From the NCBI GenBank assembly GCA_023419055.1, contig JAEZYO010000535.1, positions 1 to 16,494 on the forward strand: 16,494 bases of DNA, read 5' to 3'. The position numbers were made by a program, and so were the translations under genes. Of this stretch, positions 7,215 to 14,007 are shown one piece after another. This stretch comes from Pseudomonadota bacterium. Lineage in GTDB: Bacteria > Myxococcota > Polyangia > Polyangiales > Polyangiaceae. Position 1 is the stretch's first letter; the number at the start of each line of letters is the position of its first letter. The notes below the pieces were generated by a model. That model had not been told where the DNA came from. It ran no database searches and saw only the letters and a list, made by a program, of their open reading frames with translations.

Positions 7215-7571
7215 CTAAAAGGGCGAGCTCATGATCGGCCTGACCTCCACTTGGCCGCCCCCGACGGCGATGGGGCAGCCTTTCGCGAGCTCGGTGGCTT
7301 GCTCGAGATCTCGGGCCTCGATCACGATGAAGCCGAGCACCAGGTCCTTCGCCTCGGTGAACGGACCATCCGTGACGACGTTGCCTTGCCCGCGTACCAC
7401 CCTCCCGCCACGCTCGAGCGGCTGGCCGCGATCCTTCAGGTGGCCTTTGACCTCGAGCTCATGGATCCAGGCCATCCAAGCTTGCATGCTCTTCTGAGCG
7501 CGCTCGGGTGTCCCCATCGCTTCTTGCTGTGCCGCCTCGCTGGATCGAAACAGAAATACGAAATCGCTCAT
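7215..7571 (-). CDS. Single-domain YCII-related (DGPF) protein
   Basis: A 118-residue protein forming one YCII/DGPF domain of ferredoxin-like fold. Seen: MSDFVFLFRSSE at the N-terminal strand, a MQAWMAWIHELEVKGHL helix and the signature VTDGPFTEAKDLVLGF with DGPF at 68-71. The biochemical role of DGPF proteins is unsettled; they are the standard companion and target of ECF42 sigma factors. The ATG at 7571 has a perfect AAGGAGG 5 bases upstream. A candidate ECF promoter ends 27 bases before the ATG, so the gene and the sigma gene that starts 10 bases after its stop probably form an autoregulated two-gene operon. Confidence 0.92.
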   Translation of the reverse strand: MSDFVFLFRSSEAAQQEAMGTPERAQKSMQAWMAWIHELEVKGHLKDRGQPLERGGRVVRGQGNVVTDGPFTEAKDLVLGFIVIEARDLEQATELAKGCPIAVGGGQVEVRPIMSSPF

Positions 7572-7598
7572 CGACGCCTCCTTCGTGGCTCGAGGTCC

Positions 7599-7625
7599 GA
7601 CGTTCGAGCGTCCGAGGTTCGGACA
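7599..7625 (-). promoter_or_regulatory. Candidate ECF42-type promoter of the DGPF-sigma operon
   Basis: Reading the minus strand, TGTCCG (7625-7620), 17 bases, then CGTC (7602-7599), with an A-tract (AAAAAAGA) directly upstream, as at 5905-5931. A start about 7 bases downstream would give a 5' leader of about 20 bases carrying the Shine-Dalgarno. The region overlaps dyads (GTCCGA-ACC-TCGGAC) that could also help end transcription of the upstream tandem DGPF gene. Confidence 0.62.
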
Positions 7626-7636
7626 TCTTTTTTAGT

Positions 7637-8362
7637 TTAGGGAGCGTACACTTCGCGCACGTCGACCTCGTTGTCGCCGAGGATGGCGGCGTACCGCTCC
7701 GCCCACGCTAGAACATCGCCCTTCGACGGCAGCTCCAGCAACGAAAAGCCCGCGATGAGCTCCTTGGATTCTGCGAAGGGGCCATCGACCCAGGTTCGCT
7801 TGCCACCCTTCGACTCCGAGCGCGCGCCCCTGCTGGTCGGCGCGAGGAGCTCTGCAGCGAGAAGCGCGCCGTCGTTCTGGAACGATTGGGCAAGCTTCGT
7901 GATGGCAGCCCGATGCTTCTCGGGGCGACCCGCTTGCTCGTCTTCCGAGCTCGCCTTGCAGAGCAGGAGGAAGCGCTGGGGAAGCTTGCCCTCCGGCTTG
8001 GGGATGAGGCCGAGGTCCCACGGCTCGACGACTGGGCCGACCTCGATCTCGATCGCGTCGTACTGGCCCGCGAGCCTCTTGGCATGCTGGATGGCCTCGT
8101 CCATGGAGCGGGCGCTGATCATGGCGACGGAGGCGACCGTCTCGTTCTTGCCGGAGTAAGGCCCGCGCGTGACCGTGCACTCGCCGCCCTTGCACTCGAG
8201 CCGCGCCCTCACGCTGCTGCGGTGGAGGCCTGCGCCGTTCAAGAAGTAGCCCTCTCTGAGCCCTTCTTGCACGAGCTCTCCCATGTTCTTCACGATCGCG
8301 TCGTTCGGCGGGTCGCCCCGTTCCATGCTCGCGTCGACCTTGTGCATGACCATGAAGCGCAT
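7637..8362 (-). CDS. Tandem two-domain YCII-related (DGPF) protein
   Basis: A 241-residue protein made of two YCII/DGPF domains. The first (about 1-112) has TVTRGPYSGKNE, where the DGPF signature has become RGPY (66-69 GPY region); the second (about 128-241) keeps intact DGPF (193-196) in TWVDGPFAESKELIAGF. The start is ATG 8362 (MRFMVMHKVDASME), chosen over an ATG ten codons earlier because AAGGAGGT lies 6 bases upstream and the family begins with M(R/K)(F/Y)MxxxK. It lies 65 bases upstream of the single-domain DGPF gene on the same strand, and their leaders share GGACCTCGAGC plus AAGGAGG, suggesting a local duplication. No copy of the TGTCCG-N17-CGTC element is visible before it, so it may use another promoter. 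Confidence 0.88.
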   Translation of the reverse strand: MRFMVMHKVDASMERGDPPNDAIVKNMGELVQEGLREGYFLNGAGLHRSSVRARLECKGGECTVTRGPYSGKNETVASVAMISARSMDEAIQHAKRLAGQYDAIEIEVGPVVEPWDLGLIPKPEGKLPQRFLLLCKASSEDEQAGRPEKHRAAITKLAQSFQNDGALLAAELLAPTSRGARSESKGGKRTWVDGPFAESKELIAGFSLLELPSKGDVLAWAERYAAILGDNEVDVREVYAP

Positions 8363-8367
8363 CGTTC

Positions 8368-8387
8368 GACCTCCTTGCTCGAGGTCC
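8368..8387 (-). promoter_or_regulatory. Leader hairpin overlapping the tandem DGPF ribosome site
   Basis: On the minus strand GACCTC (8386-8381) pairs perfectly with GAGGTC (8373-8368) across a 7-base loop, burying the GGAGG of the Shine-Dalgarno. The 11 bases GGACCTCGAGC (8387-8377) recur exactly in the leader of the single DGPF gene (7598-7588), where CCTC can again face GAGG, though with only 4 bp. Confidence 0.4.
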
Positions 8388-8499
8388 CGCATAGCCTGGC
8401 TGCGTTGCCTCGTCGAGGTACCGCGCGGAAAATGCGCGAGCGGCGGGCGACGTCATGAAGACGCCGTCCCGCCGGTCCCCGCGGGTCACGCTCGCCGAC

Positions 8500-11010
8500 T
8501 CAGTCGTGACACTTGGTGCGCTCGACGCTCCAGGTGAAGAACGTCTCGAGGAACCAATCGTAAGAGGCCCGCGACTCCTGTCCGCTCTGCGGTCCGCTCA
8601 CCCAGCTCCATTCCTGGGCGATCGGGTCCCAGCAGTACTGCGCGGTCTCGGTCTCGGCCGACTCGTCCTGGCTCGCGCCGTCCGTATCTTCGATGATCCC
8701 CTTGATGGTAAAGCACGAGGTCGTCGACGTATCGAGCTCGATGTCCCAACTCTTCGGGAGGTTCGGCACGTCGAGAGGGGACTGCCAGTCCTGGAACAGC
8801 GGCTTGTAGGGCCCCGCGTACTCGACGCCGTCGGTGAAAGTCGCAGGGCCAGCGGTGTCGTTGGTCTTGTCGACTTCGATGTACCAGCGGTCGTCGCCGC
8901 GAGAGCCACGATCGCCGCCTCGCGTGATCCTCACCTCGTCGACCTTGATCGTCACCGTGTCCTTGAGGCAGCGAGGTGCAGGCGGATCTTCGGGCACGTT
9001 GACCTGACAGGAGGTCTGCGCGATGGCGGAGCCCGGTCCCCCGCGCTCGGCCCAGGCGTTGACGATGACGTCGGCCGGCTTCGAGGTCACGTCGAAGAGC
9101 AGCGACACCTTGCCTTCACCCATCTTCGTCGGCAGGATCCCGAGCGGCGCCACGTGGTTCAGCGTCGGGTACTCGAGGTTGACCTCGGTCGGCCCGAAGA
9201 CGGTGTCGTAAGTGATGTCGAGCGCGATGCCGTTCTGGCGCGGGCGCGGCCAGCAAGCGACGTCGCGGCTCTCTTTGATCATGCACGCAGTCCAGGCCTG
9301 GACGACGTCGGGGTTGATGGTCTCCATCTGGAGATCGTAGGTGTAGTCGCGCACCTCGTTCGTGTAGTTCTCCTGGCACCACTTTTCGTGGTCCTTGCTC
9401 TTCGTCTGGTAACCGACGCTCAAGACATCGAAGATCGAAAGCGCGATCTCGGAGTTTCGCTTCTTCTTCACCTCCGAGCAGGCCCAGGCGAGCGCGGTGG
9501 ACTCCGTGGACTCGGTCGAATGAAGCGCGAGCTGCTCGTAAATCCCTTGGGCCAGGATGTCGGAACAAGCGTCGCTCGCGGTGTCGGTGCGGCCCGAAGG
9601 GTCGCTCATGCGGGGCTGCGTCGAGTCCGCCGCCACACGCTCCCACGTCGCCGGGTTCGGGTAGACGTAGACGTCGTCGATGTCGAGCGTCCCGAGGGCC
9701 CCGCTGCCCTCCCAGGAGCGCGCCCCGAGCCGCAGGGGAGCGCTGGTGTTCAGGAGGCTCGGAACGGTGATGGCGTTGAAGCTGCGGGCCAAGTAGCCGT
9801 CGAGATACACCTTGAGGCGCTCGGTCCCGGCGGGGCTCAGGCTGACGAGGACGTGATGCCAGTTTCCGTCGGCGATCGGTTTGCCGGTGTCGAAGTTCGT
9901 GACGGTGCCGGTGCTGAGCTGGACGCCGAGCTGTCCGTTGAACGTGTAGATGCCGAAGCCGCGCGTTCCTTGCGCCGATTCGGTGCGCTGATCGAGGATC
10001 GTATCGATGCCTCCCACTCGGTTCGAGCGCACCCAGAGCGATACGCTGAAGCCGGTGTTCGGGAAATCGATGCGATAAGGCGAAGTGACGTTCCCGCTCG
10101 GGATCGTGAGGCCGCTACCGCTCAAGCCGCTCGAGAGAGACGCGCCCGTGAGCACGTTGGGTTGGGCGACGCCGCCCTGGATCGAGGACGCGCCGTCCAC
10201 CACGAGGCTCGCGCCGGCGCCCCGTGGGATGGGCAGCTCGCCGAAATAGGCGGGGTTGCGGAGCGCGCTGAAATCCGGGACTTCGGCGCGACTCCGCGAG
10301 CTGAACACCCAGCGACCCACGAGCCCGAGCGAGCTCTGCAGCCCTGAAAGCTCGGGCTGAGAGAGCACGCGAGAGAAGAGGCGCGCCTCGGTCAAGGCGC
10401 CTCCGAACCAGCTCTGGTCCACCGAATCATGGCCGAACTTCAGCGGGCCCGGCACACGGAAGGCGAGCATCGTCTGCGTCACGGGAGTGCGATCCTGTGC
10501 GTCGACGTAGAACTTGAGCTCCCCGTTCCCTCGACGCGTCACCGTGAAGTCGTGGAATTTACCGTCGGAGAGCTCTGCCATGGGAAGGCTCGTGTAGTTC
10601 GTGCCCTCGAGCTGAAGCAGCAGCTGGTTCCCGGTCATGAGGAACAGGAAGCCGCTTCCCTGAGCGAGCCGCGAGGAGGCGAGGGGCATCGTCGCAGAAC
10701 CGTTGCGTTTGGCGCGAACGGTCAAGGTGAAGGCGCCGGTCCCGATGTCGTACGCGGGCTTCGGAACGGCGCGAGCGCGATCGCTCGTCCCGTTCAGCAC
10801 CCAGGCGCGTTGGTCGTCGGCGAGCGCCGTCAAGGCGCCGTCGCTCTCGCCCACGAGCCTCGACTCGAGCTCGCTGACCGGCTCGACGCTACCGTCGTCG
10901 GCGCAGCCGCCGAAGAGCGACAGGGCCAAGGCCGCCGTCAGCATTCGACCCGAGTGGCGCCTGAGCGCGCCCACACACGCATTCGTCTCTTTCTGCCCAT
11001 CGATTCGCAT
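8500..11010 (-). CDS. Large two-LamG lipoprotein with unrecognised C-terminal half
   Basis: An 836-residue exported lipoprotein. The start is ATG 11010 (MRIDGQKETN), with GGGAGA 8 bases upstream. A long polar n-region leads to a hydrophobic core and lipobox SLFGGC with Cys36 as the lipid site, Ala at +2. Two concanavalin-like LamG domains follow: about 85-235 (GAFTLTVRAKRNG, KFHDFTVTRRGNGELKFYVD, LTEARLFSRVLS) and about 310-455 (FSVSLWVRSNR, GNWHHVLVSLSPAGTERLKV, LDIDDVYVYP). Such domains bind carbohydrate or protein, so a surface adhesion or recognition role is plausible. Residues 480-836 have many cysteines and aromatic residues and match nothing I can name. It follows the AraC gene by 172 bases on the same strand and may be its target. 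Confidence 0.85.
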   Translation of the reverse strand: MRIDGQKETNACVGALRRHSGRMLTAALALSLFGGCADDGSVEPVSELESRLVGESDGALTALADDQRAWVLNGTSDRARAVPKPAYDIGTGAFTLTVRAKRNGSATMPLASSRLAQGSGFLFLMTGNQLLLQLEGTNYTSLPMAELSDGKFHDFTVTRRGNGELKFYVDAQDRTPVTQTMLAFRVPGPLKFGHDSVDQSWFGGALTEARLFSRVLSQPELSGLQSSLGLVGRWVFSSRSRAEVPDFSALRNPAYFGELPIPRGAGASLVVDGASSIQGGVAQPNVLTGASLSSGLSGSGLTIPSGNVTSPYRIDFPNTGFSVSLWVRSNRVGGIDTILDQRTESAQGTRGFGIYTFNGQLGVQLSTGTVTNFDTGKPIADGNWHHVLVSLSPAGTERLKVYLDGYLARSFNAITVPSLLNTSAPLRLGARSWEGSGALGTLDIDDVYVYPNPATWERVAADSTQPRMSDPSGRTDTASDACSDILAQGIYEQLALHSTESTESTALAWACSEVKKKRNSEIALSIFDVLSVGYQTKSKDHEKWCQENYTNEVRDYTYDLQMETINPDVVQAWTACMIKESRDVACWPRPRQNGIALDITYDTVFGPTEVNLEYPTLNHVAPLGILPTKMGEGKVSLLFDVTSKPADVIVNAWAERGGPGSAIAQTSCQVNVPEDPPAPRCLKDTVTIKVDEVRITRGGDRGSRGDDRWYIEVDKTNDTAGPATFTDGVEYAGPYKPLFQDWQSPLDVPNLPKSWDIELDTSTTSCFTIKGIIEDTDGASQDESAETETAQYCWDPIAQEWSWVSGPQSGQESRASYDWFLETFFTWSVERTKCHD

Positions 11011-11028
11011 GATGCACGTCTCCCACTG

Positions 11029-11046
11029 GCGCGCCGTCCGGCGCGC
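11029..11046 (-). promoter_or_regulatory. GC-rich hairpin in the lipoprotein leader
   Basis: A perfect 7-bp stem, GCGCGCC (11029-11035) with GGCGCGC (11040-11046), and a 4-base loop lie 18 bases upstream of the lipoprotein ATG, just before its ribosome site. It could be a leader structure or a transcription factor dyad. There is no T run. Confidence 0.35.
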
Positions 11047-11103
11047 GTTCGAGTTGTCGTGCTCATCCGTAGTCGCCTCGCTGCTGTCCCGAGAAGCCCA
11101 CAA

Positions 11104-11122
11104 AGCGCGTCAGGTGCGCGCT
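11104..11122 (-). terminator. Possible weak terminator after the AraC gene
   Basis: On the minus strand AGCGCG (11122-11117) pairs with CGCGCT (11109-11104) around 7 bases and is followed by TTTG, 60 bases after the AraC stop. The stem is only 6 bp and the T tract is poor, so read-through into the lipoprotein gene is equally possible. Confidence 0.3.
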
Positions 11123-11182
11123 GCTGCTGTCGTCTTTTGTCCGGCTGCGGGCGCACCTCGACACGGCGGACGAGCGCACCAC

Positions 11183-12238
11183 TCAGGCCAGCCGATCTCG
11201 AAAACGGCGTCGAAGTTCCGGCGGCGCGGGCATGGCCAGCATGCCTGCCTGCTGGCGCCGGGCGACCGAGCGCAAGCTCTTGTAGCCGAGCAGGCGTGAG
11301 AGCTCGCGCTGGGTGAGACCATCGCTCGCCTCGAAGTCGCGTGTCAGCTCGAGGCGCGCGTCTTCGAGCAGGCGCCGGTGAGAGGTGCCCTCGGCGCGCA
11401 AATAGCGCTGAAGCGAGCGAACGCTGAGCGAGAGTCGCTCCGCCACTCGATCGATGTTGGCGTTGCCTTCTTTCAGGCAGGCCAACGTCGCGTCGAGCGC
11501 GAGCGTCGAGAAAGCGCGCTTCGGAGCCGCCGGTTCGACGCGAGGGGGCGCGCAGAGGAGGGCCTGCGCGGAAGACTCGAGGATCGAGCACAAGCGCGGC
11601 TCCGCGGTGCGAAAGGGGATGTCCAACACGTCGCGCGAGAACACCATCTCGTCGAACGAAGCTTCGGAAAAGACGCGCGACTGGAAGACTCGATCGAAGG
11701 CTTCGGTGGGACGAACCCGCTGCATGAAGCAGACGGAGAGCGGTCTCACGAGCTCCCCCGAGAACTCGCGCCCTCGAAGCAGGACGAGGCCCCACGCAAG
11801 CTCGGAGAACGCTTGCAGCCCCTGGTCCGCCCAATGCCGCAAGCGCACGAGCTTTCGCCCGATCTCCAACGTGAAGCGCCCCGCGTCCGACACGATGGGG
11901 ATGAAGCGGACCAAGCGCCGGATCGCGTCGCCCCAAGAAGCGCTGCTGCGTACGAGGTAGTCGAGGAGGTCGAGCTCGCCGACGCCGAGCCGCTCGGCGA
12001 CCTGCAGACCGAAGGCGCTGCTGCCGCTCAACTGCGCCGCGGCGGTCCAGAGGCGCCGTACCGCACCGATGGGCAGTCGAGACTCGCTGGGCGCGAGTGG
12101 CTCGGCCGGCTGGCCTAGTGCGCGCCGCAGATCACGCTGGCAGATCCCGAACTTGCCGGGCTCGTTGAGGATTAGGAGCCCGAAGGTCGCCGACGCCGAG
12201 AAGGTCGGCGCGGGGCTCTCCACCACGACGGTACTCAT
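11183..12238 (-). CDS. AraC-family regulator with arabinose-binding-like N-domain
   Basis: A 351-residue one-component regulator. Residues about 25-210 match the Arabinose_bd-type N-terminal domain of the OruR/ArgR-like AraC subgroup (GAVRRLWTAAAQLSG, GELDLLDYLVRSS, WGDAIRRLVRFIPIVSD, RPLSVCFMQRVRP). The DNA-binding domain starts near 255: the first HTH is clear (NIDRVAERLSLSVRSLQRYL, then RAEGTSHRRLLEDARLELTR). The second HTH is odd. After RELSRLLGY the family expects a SEPSAFHRAFKRWTG-like helix, but here it reads KSLRSVARRQQAGMLAMP. The other two frames do not restore the motif, so divergence is more likely than a frameshift. The start is ATG 12238 with AGGG 5 bases upstream. It is divergent from the VOC gene and upstream of the LamG lipoprotein; either could be its target. 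Confidence 0.88.
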   Translation of the reverse strand: MSTVVVESPAPTFSASATFGLLILNEPGKFGICQRDLRRALGQPAEPLAPSESRLPIGAVRRLWTAAAQLSGSSAFGLQVAERLGVGELDLLDYLVRSSASWGDAIRRLVRFIPIVSDAGRFTLEIGRKLVRLRHWADQGLQAFSELAWGLVLLRGREFSGELVRPLSVCFMQRVRPTEAFDRVFQSRVFSEASFDEMVFSRDVLDIPFRTAEPRLCSILESSAQALLCAPPRVEPAAPKRAFSTLALDATLACLKEGNANIDRVAERLSLSVRSLQRYLRAEGTSHRRLLEDARLELTRDFEASDGLTQRELSRLLGYKSLRSVARRQQAGMLAMPAPPELRRRFRDRLA

Positions 12239-12423
12239 CGCACCCTGTACGAGCGATCACCGCTTCGCGATCAGTGCTGGAAGCAAATTTCTCGGCTCAG
12301 GCCGCCGGGGGGCCGGCCTGGGCGTGACTTGGCGCAGGAGCTCGGCCTCGTGAAGAAGCCGAATGCCTGGCGAAACGCCGCCGATTGAGGGTGCCTGCGG
12401 CGTCGGTCTAGGCTCGCGCTCCC

Positions 12424-13116
12424 ATGGCTGAACGCTTCTGCCGCTACGAGCTCCGAACCACGGACGTCGATTCCGCCCGGGCCTTCTACTCTGGCGTCAT
12501 TGGTGAGCGCGCCGGCCTCGAATTTTCTGTGCTCCCCGAGCGAGCTCGCGCGCTCGGGGCCGTACCGCACTGGCTCGGACACGTGAGCGTCGCGGACGTG
12601 GAAGCGGCCGCGGCCGGGTGGGTCGAGCTCGGCGCGCAACGGCTCGGCCCTCCGCGGACCTCGAGCGACGGCTTCGAGATCGTGGCGTTGCGCGATCCCT
12701 TCGGTGCGGTGGTGGGTCTGACTTCCCGCGAGCCGCTCTCATCCGACGGTCCCGTGCTCTGGCACGATCTCAATGTTCTCGACCAGGAGCGAGCCTTTGC
12801 CGCGTACTCGGCGCGGTTCGGGTGGCAGCGCGGCAAGAGCTTCGAGCTCGACTCGAACCTCGGCGCGTACCAGGAGTTTTCCTACGACGGTGACTCACCC
12901 GTGGGAGGGATGGTGAGCAGCGTGCGCCTCCCAGGGGTCCACCCGCATTGGCTCTACTCTTTCGCGGTTCGCGACCTCGATGCTTCGGCTGCCGAGGTGG
13001 TCACACGCGGGGGCACGGTGGTGCCCCTGCACGTGCCGGCGCCGATCACGCGACGAACGGTGGTCTGCGAAGATCGAGAGGGAGCCGCCTTCGCTCTGCG
13101 ACAAAGGATGGGTTAG
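12424..13116 (+). CDS. Two-module VOC (glyoxalase-fold) protein
   Basis: A 230-residue protein with two vicinal-oxygen-chelate modules: 1-104 (FCRYELRTTDVDSARAFYSG at the start, HVSVADVEAAAAGWVELGAQ, ALRDPFGAVVGL) and 110-230 (LWHDLNVLDQERAFAAYSAR, FAVRDLDASAAEVVTRGG, CEDREGAAFALRQ). The pattern resembles the CFP-30/27 kDa antigen type found with PhnB-like and SRPBCC genes, not lactoylglutathione lyase. Members bind or transform small molecules, sometimes with a divalent metal; the classical glyoxalase His/Glu set cannot be assigned confidently. ATG 12424 is the only start that fits, and no clear Shine-Dalgarno is seen. It converges on the SRPBCC gene with only 10 bases between stops. Confidence 0.85.
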   Translation: MAERFCRYELRTTDVDSARAFYSGVIGERAGLEFSVLPERARALGAVPHWLGHVSVADVEAAAAGWVELGAQRLGPPRTSSDGFEIVALRDPFGAVVGLTSREPLSSDGPVLWHDLNVLDQERAFAAYSARFGWQRGKSFELDSNLGAYQEFSYDGDSPVGGMVSSVRLPGVHPHWLYSFAVRDLDASAAEVVTRGGTVVPLHVPAPITRRTVVCEDREGAAFALRQRMG

Positions 13117-13126
13117 GGCGATTCGC

Positions 13127-13597
13127 CTAGCGTTCGAGGACCTTCGCCAGCTTGCCGAGTTCCATCTCCCAGCCCTGGACCGCGCGATTGGTCCAGACCT
13201 CGTCGTGCATGGGGTCGAAGCTGAGTGACATCCTCACTCGCTCTGCCTCTGCGGACAGCTCGACGACCGTCGCGACGTCGTAAGGGGCGACGCCCGGTAT
13301 GAAATCGGCGAGGTGCGTGTACGCGAGGCGCTTCAGCGGCGAGACCTCCGTGTACGTGATCTTGGCCTCGGTCGTCGTGGGCATGCCCGCCTTCTTCATG
13401 AATTCGATCTGGGGCGCCGCGGTCGCGATCATGGCGTAGAGGAGCTCTCCGCCCGCTCGAAGGTCGAGCTTTCGTACCTTCACGGAGAAGCCGTCCGGGC
13501 CCCACCAGGACTCGATGCCGTCTTTCGTCGTCCAGAGGTCCCACACCTCTTGGAGCTTGGCGTCGAAGGTGCGTTCCAGCGTGATTCGCTTGCTCAT
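13127..13597 (-). CDS. SRPBCC (AHSA1-like) domain protein
   Basis: A 156-residue START/Bet v1-fold protein. Seen: the AHSA1-type opening ITLERTFDAKLQEVWDLWTT, SWWGPDGFSVKVRKLDLRAGG (residues 29-49) and the closing helix with EVWTNRAVQGWEMELGKLAK. Such proteins have a deep hydrophobic pocket and bind lipids or other small hydrophobic ligands; few have a proven activity. The start is ATG 13597, which overlaps the ArsR stop as ATGA and has AAGGAGA 10 bases upstream, so translation is coupled to the regulator gene. ArsR-SRPBCC pairs are a frequent arrangement in soil bacteria, the regulator controlling both genes. The ligand is unknown. Confidence 0.92.
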   Translation of the reverse strand: MSKRITLERTFDAKLQEVWDLWTTKDGIESWWGPDGFSVKVRKLDLRAGGELLYAMIATAAPQIEFMKKAGMPTTTEAKITYTEVSPLKRLAYTHLADFIPGVAPYDVATVVELSAEAERVRMSLSFDPMHDEVWTNRAVQGWEMELGKLAKVLER

Positions 13598-13935
13598 GAT
13601 TCGGGTGTCTCCTTGCGCCTGCGCGCCTTCTGCTTGCGTTCGAGCGCCTCTGCGAACCGGTCGAGCCGTGCTTCCCACAGCTTTCTGTACTGGCAGACCC
13701 ACGCGTCGAGCTCGCGGAACGGCTCCGGCCGGAGCGAGTAGAAGCGCTGGGATCCGACCGGGCGGACCCGGACGAAGCCCGCGTCGCTCAGGATCCGAAG
13801 GTGGCGTGAGACCCCCGACTGGTGGATCTCCACGCTCTCGACCAGGTCGTTTACCGCCCGCTCACCGTCGAGCAACGCCTCGACGATGCGCCGGCGGGTC
13901 GGGTCACCCAGAGCCTGAAAGACATCAGTATGCAT
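13594..13935 (-). CDS. ArsR-family winged-helix repressor
   Basis: A 113-residue ArsR/SmtB-type repressor. Seen: FQALGDPTRRRIVEALLDGE (6-25), the recognition HTH VNDLVESVEIHQSGVSRHLR and the wing GFVRVRPVGSQRFYSLRPEP. The metal-binding ELCVCDL-type motif of the alpha-3 site is absent and there is no cysteine around it, so this is probably one of the non-metal ArsR proteins that commonly pair with SRPBCC genes. The ATG at 13935 has no Shine-Dalgarno; the predicted transcription start lies only about 5 bases upstream, so the message is nearly leaderless. The start codon itself is embedded in one of the TGCATA operator copies, which points to tight self-repression. Confidence 0.93.
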   Translation of the reverse strand: MHTDVFQALGDPTRRRIVEALLDGERAVNDLVESVEIHQSGVSRHLRILSDAGFVRVRPVGSQRFYSLRPEPFRELDAWVCQYRKLWEARLDRFAEALERKQKARRRKETPES

Positions 13936-13975
13936 AGGCGTGCATATGCATAGTGGTGCATATCAGGTCCGTCAA
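13931..13975 (-). promoter_or_regulatory. ArsR operon promoter with tandem TGCATA operator
   Basis: On the minus strand TTGACG (13975-13970), a 17-base spacer, then TATGCA (13952-13947) form a good sigma70-like promoter, with the ATG at 13935. On the plus strand TGCATA occurs at 13931, 13941, 13947 and 13957, that is, two head-to-tail 16-bp copies of TGCATA-N4-TGCATA (cores GGCG and GTGG). The array covers the spacer, the -10 box, the expected start site and the start codon. Each half contains palindromic TGCA, and TATGCATA occurs twice. This is the expected place for autorepression by the ArsR protein. Confidence 0.78.
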
Positions 13976-14007
13976 GCGTGCGGGTATCGAGGGGGGCCTC
14001 GCTTTTC

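Noticed and set aside
8363..8499. Search for a third TGTCCG-N17-CGTC promoter before the tandem DGPF gene
   Set aside because: Aligning its leader to the single DGPF leader gives GACGAG and TGCG at the expected positions; neither box is conserved, so I do not claim ECF control of this gene.
8455..10347. Plus-strand open frame of about 630 codons opposite the LamG lipoprotein
   Set aside because: The minus-strand product has a signal peptide, lipobox and LamG motifs. The plus-strand translation is Arg/Val/Glu-rich with no recognisable domain, a codon-bias shadow.
12239..12423. Plus-strand frame ending RDLAQELGLVKKPNAWRNAAD before a TGA at 12386
   Set aside because: The tail looks protein-like, but there is no start codon with a ribosome site, and it lies in the divergent AraC/VOC control region. 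Left as a possible short relic only; the rest of the gap shows no convincing promoter.
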